From Lachnospira rogosae (GTDB taxonomy: Bacteria > Bacillota > Clostridia > Lachnospirales > Lachnospiraceae), in the NCBI RefSeq assembly GCF_040096455.1, contig NZ_JBBMER010000001.1, positions 1 through 64,000 of the forward strand: a DNA stretch of 64,000 bases, in the 5' to 3' direction. The notes below the pieces were generated by a model that saw only the letters and a program-made list of their open reading frames with translations, was not told the DNA's origin and searched no databases. Shown here piece after piece: positions 26,525-35,943 of this stretch. The number at the start of each line of letters is the position of its first letter. Within the stretch, counting starts at the first letter, position 1. The position numbers and the translations under genes are program-made.

Positions 26525-27043
26525 GTGGAAAAGAGAAGTAGAGCAGAGTACAGAAGAAATTCAAGAAATGTAAGCAAAGTGCCGTATGAATATGGTAGTG
26601 CGGTAAGACAATTAAATATCGCTGAACCACTTAAAACCCCAGATGAATCCCAGCAGACACAGAAGGAAATCAACAGAGAAATAAGAAGGCAGAGACAGAA
26701 GCAGATAAGACGCAATAATAAGATTAATCTTATGTATACAGTTGCAGTTGCGAGTGTTGCTGCAGTTGTCTTCTTTATATGTTATCAGTACCTTAATGTT
26801 CAGGCAGCAGCTAAGACTAATTCAGATATGATAGCTGAGTTAAAGAGCGAGCTTAGCACATTAAAGGAGAATAATGACGTATTAGAGTCAGATATTAATG
26901 CAAGCATAGATTATGATGCTATATATGATACAGCAGTTAATGAATTAGGAATGGTGTATCCAGAAAAGAAGCAGGTTATTACATACGATTCTAAAGAGAG
27001 CGAATATGTAAAGCAGTATAAAGATGTTCCTGAAAGCAATTAA
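26525..27043 (+). CDS. ftsL: Cell division protein FtsL-like
   Basis: This 172-residue bitopic membrane protein starts with GTG behind GGGAGG. A basic cytoplasmic N-terminus (to about 70) is followed by one membrane helix (about 75-92) and an extracellular coiled coil (about 95-130; MIAELKSELSTLKENNDVLESD) with leucine heptads. Sequence similarity in FtsL is low; the call rests on topology and on its position between rsmH and the transpeptidase. It is expected to form the FtsL-DivIC-FtsQ complex. Confidence 0.8.
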   Translation: MEKRSRAEYRRNSRNVSKVPYEYGSAVRQLNIAEPLKTPDESQQTQKEINREIRRQRQKQIRRNNKINLMYTVAVASVAAVVFFICYQYLNVQAAAKTNSDMIAELKSELSTLKENNDVLESDINASIDYDAIYDTAVNELGMVYPEKKQVITYDSKESEYVKQYKDVPESN

Positions 27044-27076
27044 TATTCAGGTAAAATAATATAATAAGAGGTACTT

Positions 27077-28987
27077 ATGGTAAGCGATGAACAGTTAAAA
27101 AAGAATAAGTACAGAAGAAAAAAAGTTATGCTTAAACGTGTTCACACCAAAGGAATGGTTGCACTTGTAATGGTAGTAGTAATTCTTATGGCATTAGGTG
27201 GACAGGTATTCAGAATTAATTATACACACGGAGAGACATATGCGAAGGCAGTGTTAGATCACCAGACATATACATCAACAGAACTACCTTATAAGAGAGG
27301 TCAGATATTAACTGGTGATGGAACTGTGCTTGCATACAGTGAGAGAGTATATAATCTTATATTAGATGTCAAGCTTATGCTTTCAGACGGAGAATATAAA
27401 GAACCTACATTATCAGCTCTTTGTAAATATTTTAATTTAAACAGAAGTGAGCTTGAGCAAAAGGTGAGTGAGAATTCACAGAGCAGGTATCAGAAGCTTT
27501 TATCAAACCTTACTACAGATCAGATAGCAGATTTTAAAAATCTTATGGCAGATTCAACTGAGGGAAAGAATATTAAAGGTGTATGGTTTGAGGACAGCTA
27601 TATAAGAAAATATCCTCTTGGAACATTTGCAAGTGATGTTGTTGGATTTGCGAGTGCCACTAATGGTGGTGAACTTGGAATTGAAAGCCAGTATGATGAG
27701 GAATTAACTGGTACCAATGGAACAACATATAGCTATGTAGATGAGGGACTTGAGGTTACAGAGACTCAGAAAAATGCTGTTGATGGCAATAATATAGTTA
27801 CAACACTTGATTATAATGTACAGTCGATTATTGAGAAATGCATATTAGAATATAATGAAGAAAAGCCTTCAAAGAATACAGCAGTAGTAGTGGCAGACCC
27901 ATCTAATGGTGAGATACTTGGAATGGCTAGTTATCCAACCTTTAATCTTAATGATCCAAGAAAATTAACTGGTATGTATACAGATGAGGAGATTAAAGAT
28001 ATGTCTGATGAAGAATACAGAAATAACCTGTATTCTTTATGGACTAATTATTGTGTGTCAGAAAGTTATGAGCCAGGTTCAACATTTAAACCAGTAACGG
28101 TAGCCTCAGCTTTGGAGGAAGGTGTTGTAAAGGATGGTGATACATATGTATGCAAGGGATTTGAAACTGTAGCTGATTATAAATTAAAGTGTCATGTGTT
28201 CAGTACAATAGGTTCACATGGTTCACTTACAGTTGAGCAGGCACTTATGAATTCCTGCAACCCGTATATGATTCATCTTGCACTTGAGATGGGTAACAGC
28301 AGATTTGCATATTACCAGTCATTGTTTGGATTTGGAAAGATAACCGGAATAGATCTTCCAGGTGAGACAACAGGTATCGTATATGGTGACCGTATGACAA
28401 CTATTGATGCGGCTTGTAATTCATTTGGACAGACTATTAATGTTAATATGATGCAGATGATGGCGGCATATTGTTCGATTATTAATGGTGGTATGCTTTA
28501 CCAGCCACATATTGTAAAGAGAATTGAATCAGCCAATGGTGAAGTTGTAAAGGAATATAAGGCTAATCTTGTAAGACAGACAATTACAGCTTCAACATCA
28601 AAGCTTTTAAGAAGATATCTTAAGAATACAGTAGAAGAAGGAACAGCCAAGAAAGCAGGCGTTACAGGATATTCAGTTGCTGGTAAGACAGGAACAGCCC
28701 AGAAGGGTGATAGAAAGGATAACAAGTGGATTATATCATTTATAGGACACGCACCAGCAGAAAATCCTAAGTTTGCAATATATGTAGTTATTGATGAGCC
28801 ATATGGAACTACAGGAACATCAGGAAGTTCAGCAGATGTGCTTACACTTACACACAATATACTTGAAAAGCTTCTTCCATATATGAATGTATACAAGGAT
28901 GCCTCAGACGAATATGAGGATACAAGTTCAAGTCCTGATGAATTAACAGTTGATGGGATACCAGCAGGCACAGCTTCATCTAATTAA
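27077..28987 (+). CDS. Class B penicillin-binding protein (FtsI/SpoVD type), first copy
   Basis: This 636-residue protein is a septal or sporulation transpeptidase. One N-terminal membrane anchor (about 22-42) is followed by the PBP dimerisation domain (RGQILTGDGTVLA) and the transpeptidase with the three active-site motifs STFK (in EPGSTFKPV), SCN (in NSCNPYM) and KTG (AGKTGTAQKG). No PASTA domain is present, and the C-terminus is a Ser/Asp-rich tail. The start has an AGAGG site. Which of the two tandem PBPs serves vegetative division and which serves spore cortex cannot be told from sequence. Confidence 0.9.
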   Translation: MVSDEQLKKNKYRRKKVMLKRVHTKGMVALVMVVVILMALGGQVFRINYTHGETYAKAVLDHQTYTSTELPYKRGQILTGDGTVLAYSERVYNLILDVKLMLSDGEYKEPTLSALCKYFNLNRSELEQKVSENSQSRYQKLLSNLTTDQIADFKNLMADSTEGKNIKGVWFEDSYIRKYPLGTFASDVVGFASATNGGELGIESQYDEELTGTNGTTYSYVDEGLEVTETQKNAVDGNNIVTTLDYNVQSIIEKCILEYNEEKPSKNTAVVVADPSNGEILGMASYPTFNLNDPRKLTGMYTDEEIKDMSDEEYRNNLYSLWTNYCVSESYEPGSTFKPVTVASALEEGVVKDGDTYVCKGFETVADYKLKCHVFSTIGSHGSLTVEQALMNSCNPYMIHLALEMGNSRFAYYQSLFGFGKITGIDLPGETTGIVYGDRMTTIDAACNSFGQTINVNMMQMMAAYCSIINGGMLYQPHIVKRIESANGEVVKEYKANLVRQTITASTSKLLRRYLKNTVEEGTAKKAGVTGYSVAGKTGTAQKGDRKDNKWIISFIGHAPAENPKFAIYVVIDEPYGTTGTSGSSADVLTLTHNILEKLLPYMNVYKDASDEYEDTSSSPDELTVDGIPAGTASSN

Positions 28988-29012
28988 GCTGTTAAGTAAT
29001 AATAAGTATAAG

Positions 29013-29064
29013 AATAACCCTGAATAAACTTTCATAATAATAAGTAAGTTTATTCGGGGTTATT
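29013..29064 (+). promoter_or_regulatory. 18-bp hairpin just before the second PBP start
   Basis: AATAACCCTGAATAAACT (29013-29030) pairs along its whole length with AGTTTATTCGGGGTTATT (29047-29064), with one G-U and a 16-nt loop. No U-run follows. The only ribosome-site-like GGGG (29056-29059) for the GTG at 29071 lies inside the stem, so the hairpin may limit translation of the second PBP or act as a processing or partial termination site. Confidence 0.6.
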
Positions 29065-29070
29065 GTATTA

Positions 29071-30828
29071 GTGACAGAAAGAATTAAGCTTAATGAAGAT
29101 GAGAGATATGGTTATTTTGTAAGAACAAGACATAGAAAGAAGCTTCTTGTGGTTATAGTAAGCCTTGTGCTTATAATGTCACTGCTCACAGTAAGAGCTG
29201 GATATATAATGACTGTCAGGGCTGAATATTACAGCGTGCGTGCAACAGAGCTTCACGAGAGGGAGAGAGCCATAAAGGCTATGCGCGGAAGAATTCTTGA
29301 TACTAATGGAGTTGTCCTTGCTGACAATACGACTGTGTGTACAATATCCGTTATTCACAGCCAGATAGATAAGCCGGAAGAAGTTATTAAAATGCTTTGT
29401 GACAATCTTGACATGGATGAAGCAGTTGTAAGAAAAAAGGTTGAAAAGGTATCATCAATTGAAACTATAAAGACCAATGTTGATAAGGATACAGGTGATG
29501 TAATAAGGAAAGCCGGCTTAAACGGAGTTAAGGTAGATGAGGATTATAAAAGATATTATCCTTATGATACGCTTGCTTCCAAGGTGCTTGGCTTTACAGG
29601 AAGTGATAATCAGGGAATAGTCGGACTTGAGGCTAAGTATGATGTATATCTTGCTGGCAATAATGGCAGGATACTTACACTTACCGATGCATGGGGTACA
29701 GAGATAAAAAATGCAAAAGAGGGAAGGTTAGAGCCGCAGAGAGGTCAGGATTTATATATAAGCATAGATATGAATATACAGTCATATGCCCAGCAGTTAG
29801 CATATACAACGCTTGCAAAGAAAAATGCTAAGCGGGTGTCAATAATAGTTATGAATCCTAATAATGGAGAGTTGTATGCAATGGTCAACGTGCCTGAATA
29901 TAATCTTAATGAGCCGTATGTACTTAATTACGAGGTGGAAGATGACGGCAGCTCAGGCAATAAAATGGATCTTCTTAATAATATGTGGAGAAATTTCTGC
30001 ATTAATGATACTTATGAGCCAGGTTCAGTGTTTAAAATGGTAACTGCAACAGCAGCACTTGAAACCAAAGTTGTAAGTTTAAGTGACTCCTATACCTGTT
30101 CAGGTTCAACGCTTGTTGGTGACAGGCGCATAAGGTGTCATAAGACAACGGGCCATGGAACACAGGATTTTACACATACAGTTATGAATTCCTGCAACCC
30201 TGCATTTATTGAATGGGGAAGAAGGGTAGGTGTTGATAATTTCTATAATTACTGCGGCAAGCTTGGACTTTTGTCTAAGACTGGAATAGATATTGCTGGT
30301 GAGGCTTCAACGATTATCCACAATAAAGAAAACGTTGGTGAAGTAGAGCTTGCAACAATGTCATTCGGACAGTCATTTCAGATAACACCTATCCAGATGC
30401 TTCGTGCGGCGGCAGCAATTGTCAATGGTGGTAACCTTGTTACACCTCATTTTGCAGTTAAGACAAGTGATGGTTCGGGGCAGACTTATAATGAGTTCTA
30501 TTATTCTACAACTGAGAGCACAATTGACAAATCAACAAGTGATACTATGAGGGACATATTAAGGCAGGTAGTTGAGGAAGGCGGTGGAAAGAATGCATAT
30601 ATAGAGGGCTTTTCAATAGGTGGAAAGACAGCAACATCACAGAAGCTTCCGAGAGGCTCTGGAAAGTATATCGCTTCATTTATAGGATTTTCAAGTGTGG
30701 AAAATCCACAGGTTATTGCTATGTGTCTTATTGATGAGCCAGAAGGGGTATATTATGGCGGTACAATTGCAGCACCGGTCATAAGAGAGTTATATGAAAA
30801 TATACTTCCGTACCTTAATAACAAGTAA
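29071..30828 (+). CDS. Class B penicillin-binding protein, second copy
   Basis: This 585-residue transpeptidase starts with GTG. The anchor helix is at about 25-46, followed by a dimerisation domain (MRGRILDTNGVVLADN). The active-site motifs are SVFK (EPGSVFKMV), SCN (NSCNPAF) and, at the third position, KTA (GGKTATSQK) where KTG is the rule. The C-terminus ends with the domain. It follows the first PBP, from which it has clearly diverged, and the hairpin at 29013-29064 separates them. mraY would normally follow, but the next gene is murD. Confidence 0.9.
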   Translation: MTERIKLNEDERYGYFVRTRHRKKLLVVIVSLVLIMSLLTVRAGYIMTVRAEYYSVRATELHERERAIKAMRGRILDTNGVVLADNTTVCTISVIHSQIDKPEEVIKMLCDNLDMDEAVVRKKVEKVSSIETIKTNVDKDTGDVIRKAGLNGVKVDEDYKRYYPYDTLASKVLGFTGSDNQGIVGLEAKYDVYLAGNNGRILTLTDAWGTEIKNAKEGRLEPQRGQDLYISIDMNIQSYAQQLAYTTLAKKNAKRVSIIVMNPNNGELYAMVNVPEYNLNEPYVLNYEVEDDGSSGNKMDLLNNMWRNFCINDTYEPGSVFKMVTATAALETKVVSLSDSYTCSGSTLVGDRRIRCHKTTGHGTQDFTHTVMNSCNPAFIEWGRRVGVDNFYNYCGKLGLLSKTGIDIAGEASTIIHNKENVGEVELATMSFGQSFQITPIQMLRAAAAIVNGGNLVTPHFAVKTSDGSGQTYNEFYYSTTESTIDKSTSDTMRDILRQVVEEGGGKNAYIEGFSIGGKTATSQKLPRGSGKYIASFIGFSSVENPQVIAMCLIDEPEGVYYGGTIAAPVIRELYENILPYLNNK

Positions 30829-30948
30829 GAAAATGCGTTAATAAAGCGTTAAAACAGTGTTTATCCGCTTTACAGATGGATAGGTGTAGAGTAAAATAAA
30901 GACAGTTGTTTAAAAAACGTATTATATGCGTGGTAATGGAGGAACATT

Positions 30949-32301
30949 ATGGAATTAAATAATAAAAAGGTAATGGTAGTTGGTACTGGAATAAGTGGAA
31001 TCGGTGCTATAGACCTTCTTAACAAAGCTGGTGCAGACTGTATTATATATGACGGTAACGAAAAGCTTTCAAGGGAAGATATATCAAAGAAACTTAAAGG
31101 CAATAAAGCAGAGATTATTATTGGAAAGCTGCCAGAGGATATAACTAATCAGGTCGACCTTCTTGTAATAAGTCCGGGCGTTCCGGTTGACAGTCCTATT
31201 GTTGAACAGTTTAAGAAAGCAGAAGTTCCAGTATGGGGCGAGATAGAACTTGCATATAATTATGATAAAGGCAGAATAATTGCCATAACAGGTACTAATG
31301 GCAAGACAACAACTACAGCTTTGGTAGGACAGATAGTGAAAGCCTATAATGAGAAGACATTTGTTGTTGGAAATATAGGTAATTCATATACGGGAGAAGT
31401 GCTTAATACAAGTAATGACTCTTATACAGTAGCAGAGATAAGCAGCTTCCAGTTAGAAACAATACACAAGTTCCATCCGGTTGTAAGTGCGATACTTAAC
31501 ATTACACCAGACCACCTTAACAGACATCATACAATGGAATGTTATTCCAAGACTAAAGAAAACATTTCTATGAACCAGACAAAGGATGATGTGTGTGTCC
31601 TTAATATGGAGGACGAAGAATTATACAGATTTGGAAGTGAGTGTCCAGCTAAGGTTGTATGGTTCTCAAGCAAGAGAAAGCCTGAGATTGGTGCATATGT
31701 TCAGGGAGATGATATAAGATATACAGATGGCACCACAGATGAGCTTATGCTTAATGTACACGATATGAACCTTCTTGGAACACATAACTATGAAAATGTA
31801 TGTGCTGCTATAGCAATGACTAAGGCAGCAGGCATACCTGATGACATAATTGTACAGCAGGTAAAGAAGTTCAAGGCTGTAGAACACAGAATAGAATATG
31901 TAGCTACCAAGAATGATGTATGGTATTACAACGATTCCAAGGGAACTAATCCGGAAGCTTCTGTAAAAGCAATTGAGGCTATGGTAAGACCAACTATATT
32001 AATAGGTGGTGGTTATGATAAAGGCTCTGAATTTGATATGTATGTAAAAGCCTTCAAGGGCAAGGTAAAGAAGCTTGTTCTTATAGGCCAGACTGCTAAT
32101 AAAATAGCCCAGACCTGTGATAAATACGGATTTAAGGACTATGTATTTGCTAATGATTTAAAAGAGGTAGTAGATATATGTGCAGCCAGCGCAGACAAAG
32201 GTGATGCAGTATTATTATCACCAGCGTGTGCAAGCTGGGGAATGTTTGATAATTATGAACAGAGAGGTGACATGTTCAAGCAATATGTCAATGAGCTTTA
32301 A
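30949..32301 (+). CDS. murD: UDP-MurNAc-L-alanine:D-glutamate ligase
   Basis: This 450-residue Mur ligase adds D-Glu to UDP-MurNAc-L-Ala. The N-terminal Rossmann part is VMVVGTGISGIGAIDLL. The ATP loop is ITGTNGKTTTTALV (about 113-126), and the central His/Asn segment NITPDHLNRH and the C-terminal domain (YNDSKGTNPEA, LLSPACASWGMFDNYEQRG) are family signatures. A GGAGG site precedes it. It lies directly after the PBP pair with only 120 bases between, with no mraY. Confidence 0.95.
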   Translation: MELNNKKVMVVGTGISGIGAIDLLNKAGADCIIYDGNEKLSREDISKKLKGNKAEIIIGKLPEDITNQVDLLVISPGVPVDSPIVEQFKKAEVPVWGEIELAYNYDKGRIIAITGTNGKTTTTALVGQIVKAYNEKTFVVGNIGNSYTGEVLNTSNDSYTVAEISSFQLETIHKFHPVVSAILNITPDHLNRHHTMECYSKTKENISMNQTKDDVCVLNMEDEELYRFGSECPAKVVWFSSKRKPEIGAYVQGDDIRYTDGTTDELMLNVHDMNLLGTHNYENVCAAIAMTKAAGIPDDIIVQQVKKFKAVEHRIEYVATKNDVWYYNDSKGTNPEASVKAIEAMVRPTILIGGGYDKGSEFDMYVKAFKGKVKKLVLIGQTANKIAQTCDKYGFKDYVFANDLKEVVDICAASADKGDAVLLSPACASWGMFDNYEQRGDMFKQYVNEL

Positions 32302-32303
32302 TT

Positions 32304-33461
32304 ATGGCAAAGAAAAGAAGAAAAAGAAAGAATGGATTCTATTTTGATTACAGTCTTTTGTTTGTGCTTATATTCATTGTAGGTTTCGGACTTACAATGA
32401 TATACAGTACAAGTTCTTACACAGCGCAGATTAATTATGGCAATCCGGAATACTATTTTAAAAGACAGCTTATATTTGACCTGTTAGGTTTTGCGTGTAT
32501 GTTTTTTATAGCAAGATTTGTAGATTACCATATTTTAAAAAAGGCCGCTCCGTGGATATTTGTTATATCACTTTTAATGGTGTTAGCAGTTATTCCATTT
32601 GGACGTGAAAGCCACGGTGCTAAAAGATGGATATATATTGGTCCGATAAGCTTTCAGCCAGCAGAGCTTGTTAAGATAAGTGTTATTATTATGGCGGCGG
32701 CTAAGATGTGTGCGTCAGGAACAAAGATTAAAAAACTGTCACAGATAGCGAAAATATTTTTGGGCTGTGCAGTAATTCCGGCGGCTATGCTTTTTGGAAT
32801 TACATCTAACTTAAGTAGTGCAATCATAGTATGTGGAATTGTGTTTGTTATGACATTTGTTGTATATCCTAATTACTGGGTTCACGGCGGAATTATCGGA
32901 ATTATAATGGCAGGCTATATAGCAGGCAGGCAGTGGCTTAAGCAGGCTGTTGAAAATGGAGTCCAGTTTAAGAAGTTCCGTTTTACAAGACTTTTAGTAT
33001 GGGTAGACCCTGAAAAGTACATAGACGGAAAAGGCTATCAGACTATGCAGGGGCTTTATGCCATAGGTTCTGGCGGACTTTTTGGTAAGGGACTTGGAAA
33101 GAGTATGCAGAAGTTAGGCTTCATACCAGAGTCGCAGAATGATATGATATTTTCAATAATATGTGAGGAGTTAGGACTGTTTGGTGCTGCGTGCGTTATT
33201 ATGCTTTTTATAATAATGCTCTGGAGAATTATATATATATCACAGAACTCACCAGATTTGTTCGGTTCACTTCTTGCAGTTGGAATATTCGCCCATATAG
33301 CAATTCAGGTAATAGTTAATATTGCCGTTGTAACCAATGTATTTCCTAATACAGGCGTAACACTTCCATTTATAAGCTATGGAGGCACGGCGAGTCTGTT
33401 CCTGCTGGCAGAGTTAGGAATTGTGTTTAATATAAGTAGTCAGATTAGGTTAGAGAGATAG
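32304..33461 (+). CDS. ftsW: SEDS glycosyltransferase FtsW/SpoVE
   Basis: This 385-residue protein has about ten membrane segments and polymerises lipid II together with a class B PBP. Family features are FQPAELVKIS, the long extracellular loop with GKGYQTMQGLYAIGSGGLFGKGLGKSMQKLGFIPES (quoted in pieces: GYQTMQGLYAIGSGGLFGKG, then KLGFIPESQNDMIF), and the C-terminal TGVTLPFISYGGTASLFLL. It begins two bases after murD. Confidence 0.93.
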   Translation: MAKKRRKRKNGFYFDYSLLFVLIFIVGFGLTMIYSTSSYTAQINYGNPEYYFKRQLIFDLLGFACMFFIARFVDYHILKKAAPWIFVISLLMVLAVIPFGRESHGAKRWIYIGPISFQPAELVKISVIIMAAAKMCASGTKIKKLSQIAKIFLGCAVIPAAMLFGITSNLSSAIIVCGIVFVMTFVVYPNYWVHGGIIGIIMAGYIAGRQWLKQAVENGVQFKKFRFTRLLVWVDPEKYIDGKGYQTMQGLYAIGSGGLFGKGLGKSMQKLGFIPESQNDMIFSIICEELGLFGAACVIMLFIIMLWRIIYISQNSPDLFGSLLAVGIFAHIAIQVIVNIAVVTNVFPNTGVTLPFISYGGTASLFLLAELGIVFNISSQIRLER

Positions 33462-33463
33462 TT

Positions 33464-34186
33464 ATGGCAAAGGCTAGAAAGAAAAAAAGGCTGTTCATAA
33501 TATCTATTATTGTGGCAGCCCTGATAGCTGCGTGTGCGGCTGTCTATTTTGGATTTAGAACTGATAAGATAACATATGTGGGTAATTCCCATTATTCTAA
33601 TGAAGAAATGACAAGCAGAATATTTGGAAATGACACACCAAACACTGTATTGTATACACTGTTTGGCAATAAGAAAAAGACAATACCTTTCATTCAGAAA
33701 TATGATGTTGAAATACAGTGGCCAAGAGGTATGTACATAACAGTCTATGAAAAGGCAGTTATTGGTTATATACGTTATATGGGCTGTAATATGTATTTTG
33801 ACAAAGATGGTATTGTTGTTGAAAGTTCAACAGAAACTTTTGAAAAAGTTCCTGAGATAATAGGTCTTAAGTTTAATTCAATAGTGCTTGATTCCAAGCT
33901 TGAAGTCGGAGATGATGAAGTGTTCAGGCACATACTTGATCTGACACAGAGCTTTGATAAGTATAATCTTGATGTTTCAAAAGTATATTTTGACTCATCG
34001 GACAATGTAATATTGTATATAGACGAGGTTAAGGTATACCTTGGAAAGAGTGATGATTATACGGACAAGCTTTTTGAGTTAAAACAGATGAAAACCAAAT
34101 TTGCAGGGCTTAAAGGTTCTTTGTATATGCAGGATTATACAAAAGACAGTTCATCTATAATATTCAAAAAAGATGAATATAATTAA
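33464..34186 (+). CDS. ftsQ: Cell division protein FtsQ/DivIB
   Basis: This 240-residue bitopic protein has a basic N-terminus (MAKARKKKR), one membrane helix (about 9-28) and a POTRA domain (ITYVGNSHYSNEEM onward, about 35-105), followed by the beta domain. It is two bases after ftsW. murG, which often stands between ftsW and ftsQ, is absent here. The family is weakly conserved, so the call rests on topology, the POTRA start and position. Confidence 0.85.
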   Translation: MAKARKKKRLFIISIIVAALIAACAAVYFGFRTDKITYVGNSHYSNEEMTSRIFGNDTPNTVLYTLFGNKKKTIPFIQKYDVEIQWPRGMYITVYEKAVIGYIRYMGCNMYFDKDGIVVESSTETFEKVPEIIGLKFNSIVLDSKLEVGDDEVFRHILDLTQSFDKYNLDVSKVYFDSSDNVILYIDEVKVYLGKSDDYTDKLFELKQMKTKFAGLKGSLYMQDYTKDSSSIIFKKDEYN

Positions 34187-34267
34187 AACACACTAAAATG
34201 ATGTGTAAATATTCAGAATTGTACGCTTTAAAGTTCAATTTTTAGTGAAATAAAATGAAAAAATCAG

Positions 34268-34296
34268 TTGATATTTATTGCGAAAAATTATATCAT
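34268..34296 (+). promoter_or_regulatory. Probable ftsZ promoter
   Basis: TTGATA (34268-34273) and TATCAT (34291-34296) are 17 bp apart in the AT-rich 152-base gap before ftsZ. It would give ftsZ its own transcript in addition to read-through from the dcw cluster. Confidence 0.5.
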
Positions 34297-34338
34297 TATA
34301 GATAAATGTATAAGGATTGATTAAAGGAGGCAACAACC

Positions 34339-35541
34339 TTGGTAGAAATAATTAACGAATCAGATTCATCAGCAAGAATTATAGTCATCGGCGTAGGTGG
34401 AGCAGGTAATAATGCTGTTAATAGAATGATAGATGAGAATATAAGCGGGGTAGAATTTATTGGTATTAATACAGATAGCCAGGCATTACAGTTCTGTAAA
34501 GCTCCAACAGCTATTCAGATAGGTGAGAAGCTTACTAAGGGACTTGGTGCAGGAGCCCAGCCTGAGATTGGTGAGAAGGCGGCAGAAGAGAATGTTGAAG
34601 AATTAACAGAAGCTATCAAAGGTGCGGATATGGTATTCGTTACTTGCGGAATGGGCGGCGGAACTGGTACAGGTGCAGCTCCGGTTGTTGCTAAGATTTC
34701 TAAACAGATGGGTATCCTTACAGTTGGTGTTGTTACTAAGCCTTTCAGATTTGAGGCAAGAACAAGAATGACTAATGCAGAATCGGGTATTGAGAAGCTT
34801 AAGGAGAACGTGGATACACTTATTGTAATTCCTAATGACAAGCTTCTTCAGATAGTAGACAGAAGAACAACTATGCCAGATGCCTTAAAGAAGGCTGATG
34901 AGGTATTACAGCAGGCAGTACAGGGTATTACAGACCTTATTAATGTACCAGGTCTTATCAACCTTGACTTTGCAGATGTTAAGACAGTTATGTCAGACAA
35001 GGGTATCGCACATATCGGTATCGGTAATGCTACAGGTGATGATAAGGCTATTGAAGCTGTTAAGCAGGCTGTTACAAGCCCACTTCTTGAGACAACAATC
35101 GAGGGTGCTACACACGTTATTATCAACGTATCTGGTGATATGAGCCTTGTTGAAGCAGATGAGGCTGCAAGCTATGTTCAGGAACTTGCAGGTGATAATG
35201 CCAATATCATCTTTGGTGCTATATATGATGAGACAGCTACAGACAGCGTAACAATAACTGTAATTGCTACAGGTATTGAAGATGTGAATGTCAATACTGC
35301 AATGGCGAAGTTCTCACCTAAGGCACAGGCAACACAGGGAGTTGGACAGACTGTTAAACCAGCAGTAAAGCCAGCATATACATATCAGGCTCCACAGACA
35401 CCAGTTCAGCCAGCAGGCGGTATGACAGGTGCACAGTCTCAGACACCACTTCCAGGACTTAAGCAGCCAGCCCCTGTTACAAGCAATGTGAAGTCTAATG
35501 GTATTACAATACCTACTTTCCTTCAGAAGAACAGAAAGTAA
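34339..35541 (+). CDS. ftsZ: Cell division GTPase FtsZ
   Basis: This 400-residue tubulin homologue forms the Z ring. It starts with TTG at 34339, eight bases after AAAGGAGG. GVGGAGNNAVNRMI, the tubulin signature GGGTGTGAAP and the T7 loop NLDFADVKTVM are all intact. A Pro/Gln/Ala-rich linker (about 325-385) leads to the C-terminal conserved peptide ITIPTFLQKNRK, which binds FtsA/SepF/EzrA-type partners. Confidence 0.97.
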   Translation: MVEIINESDSSARIIVIGVGGAGNNAVNRMIDENISGVEFIGINTDSQALQFCKAPTAIQIGEKLTKGLGAGAQPEIGEKAAEENVEELTEAIKGADMVFVTCGMGGGTGTGAAPVVAKISKQMGILTVGVVTKPFRFEARTRMTNAESGIEKLKENVDTLIVIPNDKLLQIVDRRTTMPDALKKADEVLQQAVQGITDLINVPGLINLDFADVKTVMSDKGIAHIGIGNATGDDKAIEAVKQAVTSPLLETTIEGATHVIINVSGDMSLVEADEAASYVQELAGDNANIIFGAIYDETATDSVTITVIATGIEDVNVNTAMAKFSPKAQATQGVGQTVKPAVKPAYTYQAPQTPVQPAGGMTGAQSQTPLPGLKQPAPVTSNVKSNGITIPTFLQKNRK

Positions 35542-35626
35542 TTAATATAATCATTTAATCTGACAGATAGGTTGTCGGTTCATATATTTATTGGTCTTAT
35601 ATTATTGTTAATGAAATATTGATATT

Positions 35627-35652
35627 AAGGAACGCTTCGGCGTTCCTTTTTT
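35627..35652 (+). terminator. ftsZ terminator
   Basis: AAGGAACGC-TTCG-GCGTTCCTT is a perfect 9-bp stem with a UUCG tetraloop, followed by a T-run. Confidence 0.92.
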
Positions 35653-35790
35653 ATGTAATAGGAAATTCCAATAGAATCCCCTATTACATAAAAGGCACTA
35701 TATGCCGATGATGCACACTCGCACGAAGATGTATTTTGTCGCAAGCGACCGTGCTCGGTGCGAGAATGTGTTTCACACATTCTTTTTTAT
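35648..35790 (+). ncRNA. Structured intergenic element with its own terminator
   Basis: Three further hairpins follow the ftsZ terminator. TTTTATGTAATAGG pairs with CCTATTACATAAAA (35648-35693). CTCGCAC (35719-35725) pairs with GTGCGAG (35758-35764) around an inner GTCG-CAAG-CGAC tetraloop hairpin (35738-35749). GAATGTGT-TTC-ACACATTC (35764-35782) is followed by six T. There is no ORF. It may be a small RNA, a 3' UTR-derived RNA or a dispersed repeat family; the first stem re-uses the T-run of the ftsZ terminator. Confidence 0.5.
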
Positions 35791-35943
35791 TTCATAGCGA
35801 ATTATATTAGAAAATTAATGTGACTCTGTGCTTTTGACAAATTTTGCATATTAAGTTATGTATACTTATTTTCGTTGCAGGAAAGCATTTTCTGTAAACT
35901 ATTATGCAGGGTATACCTGATTGTGCAATGGAGGTGAGAGTGA

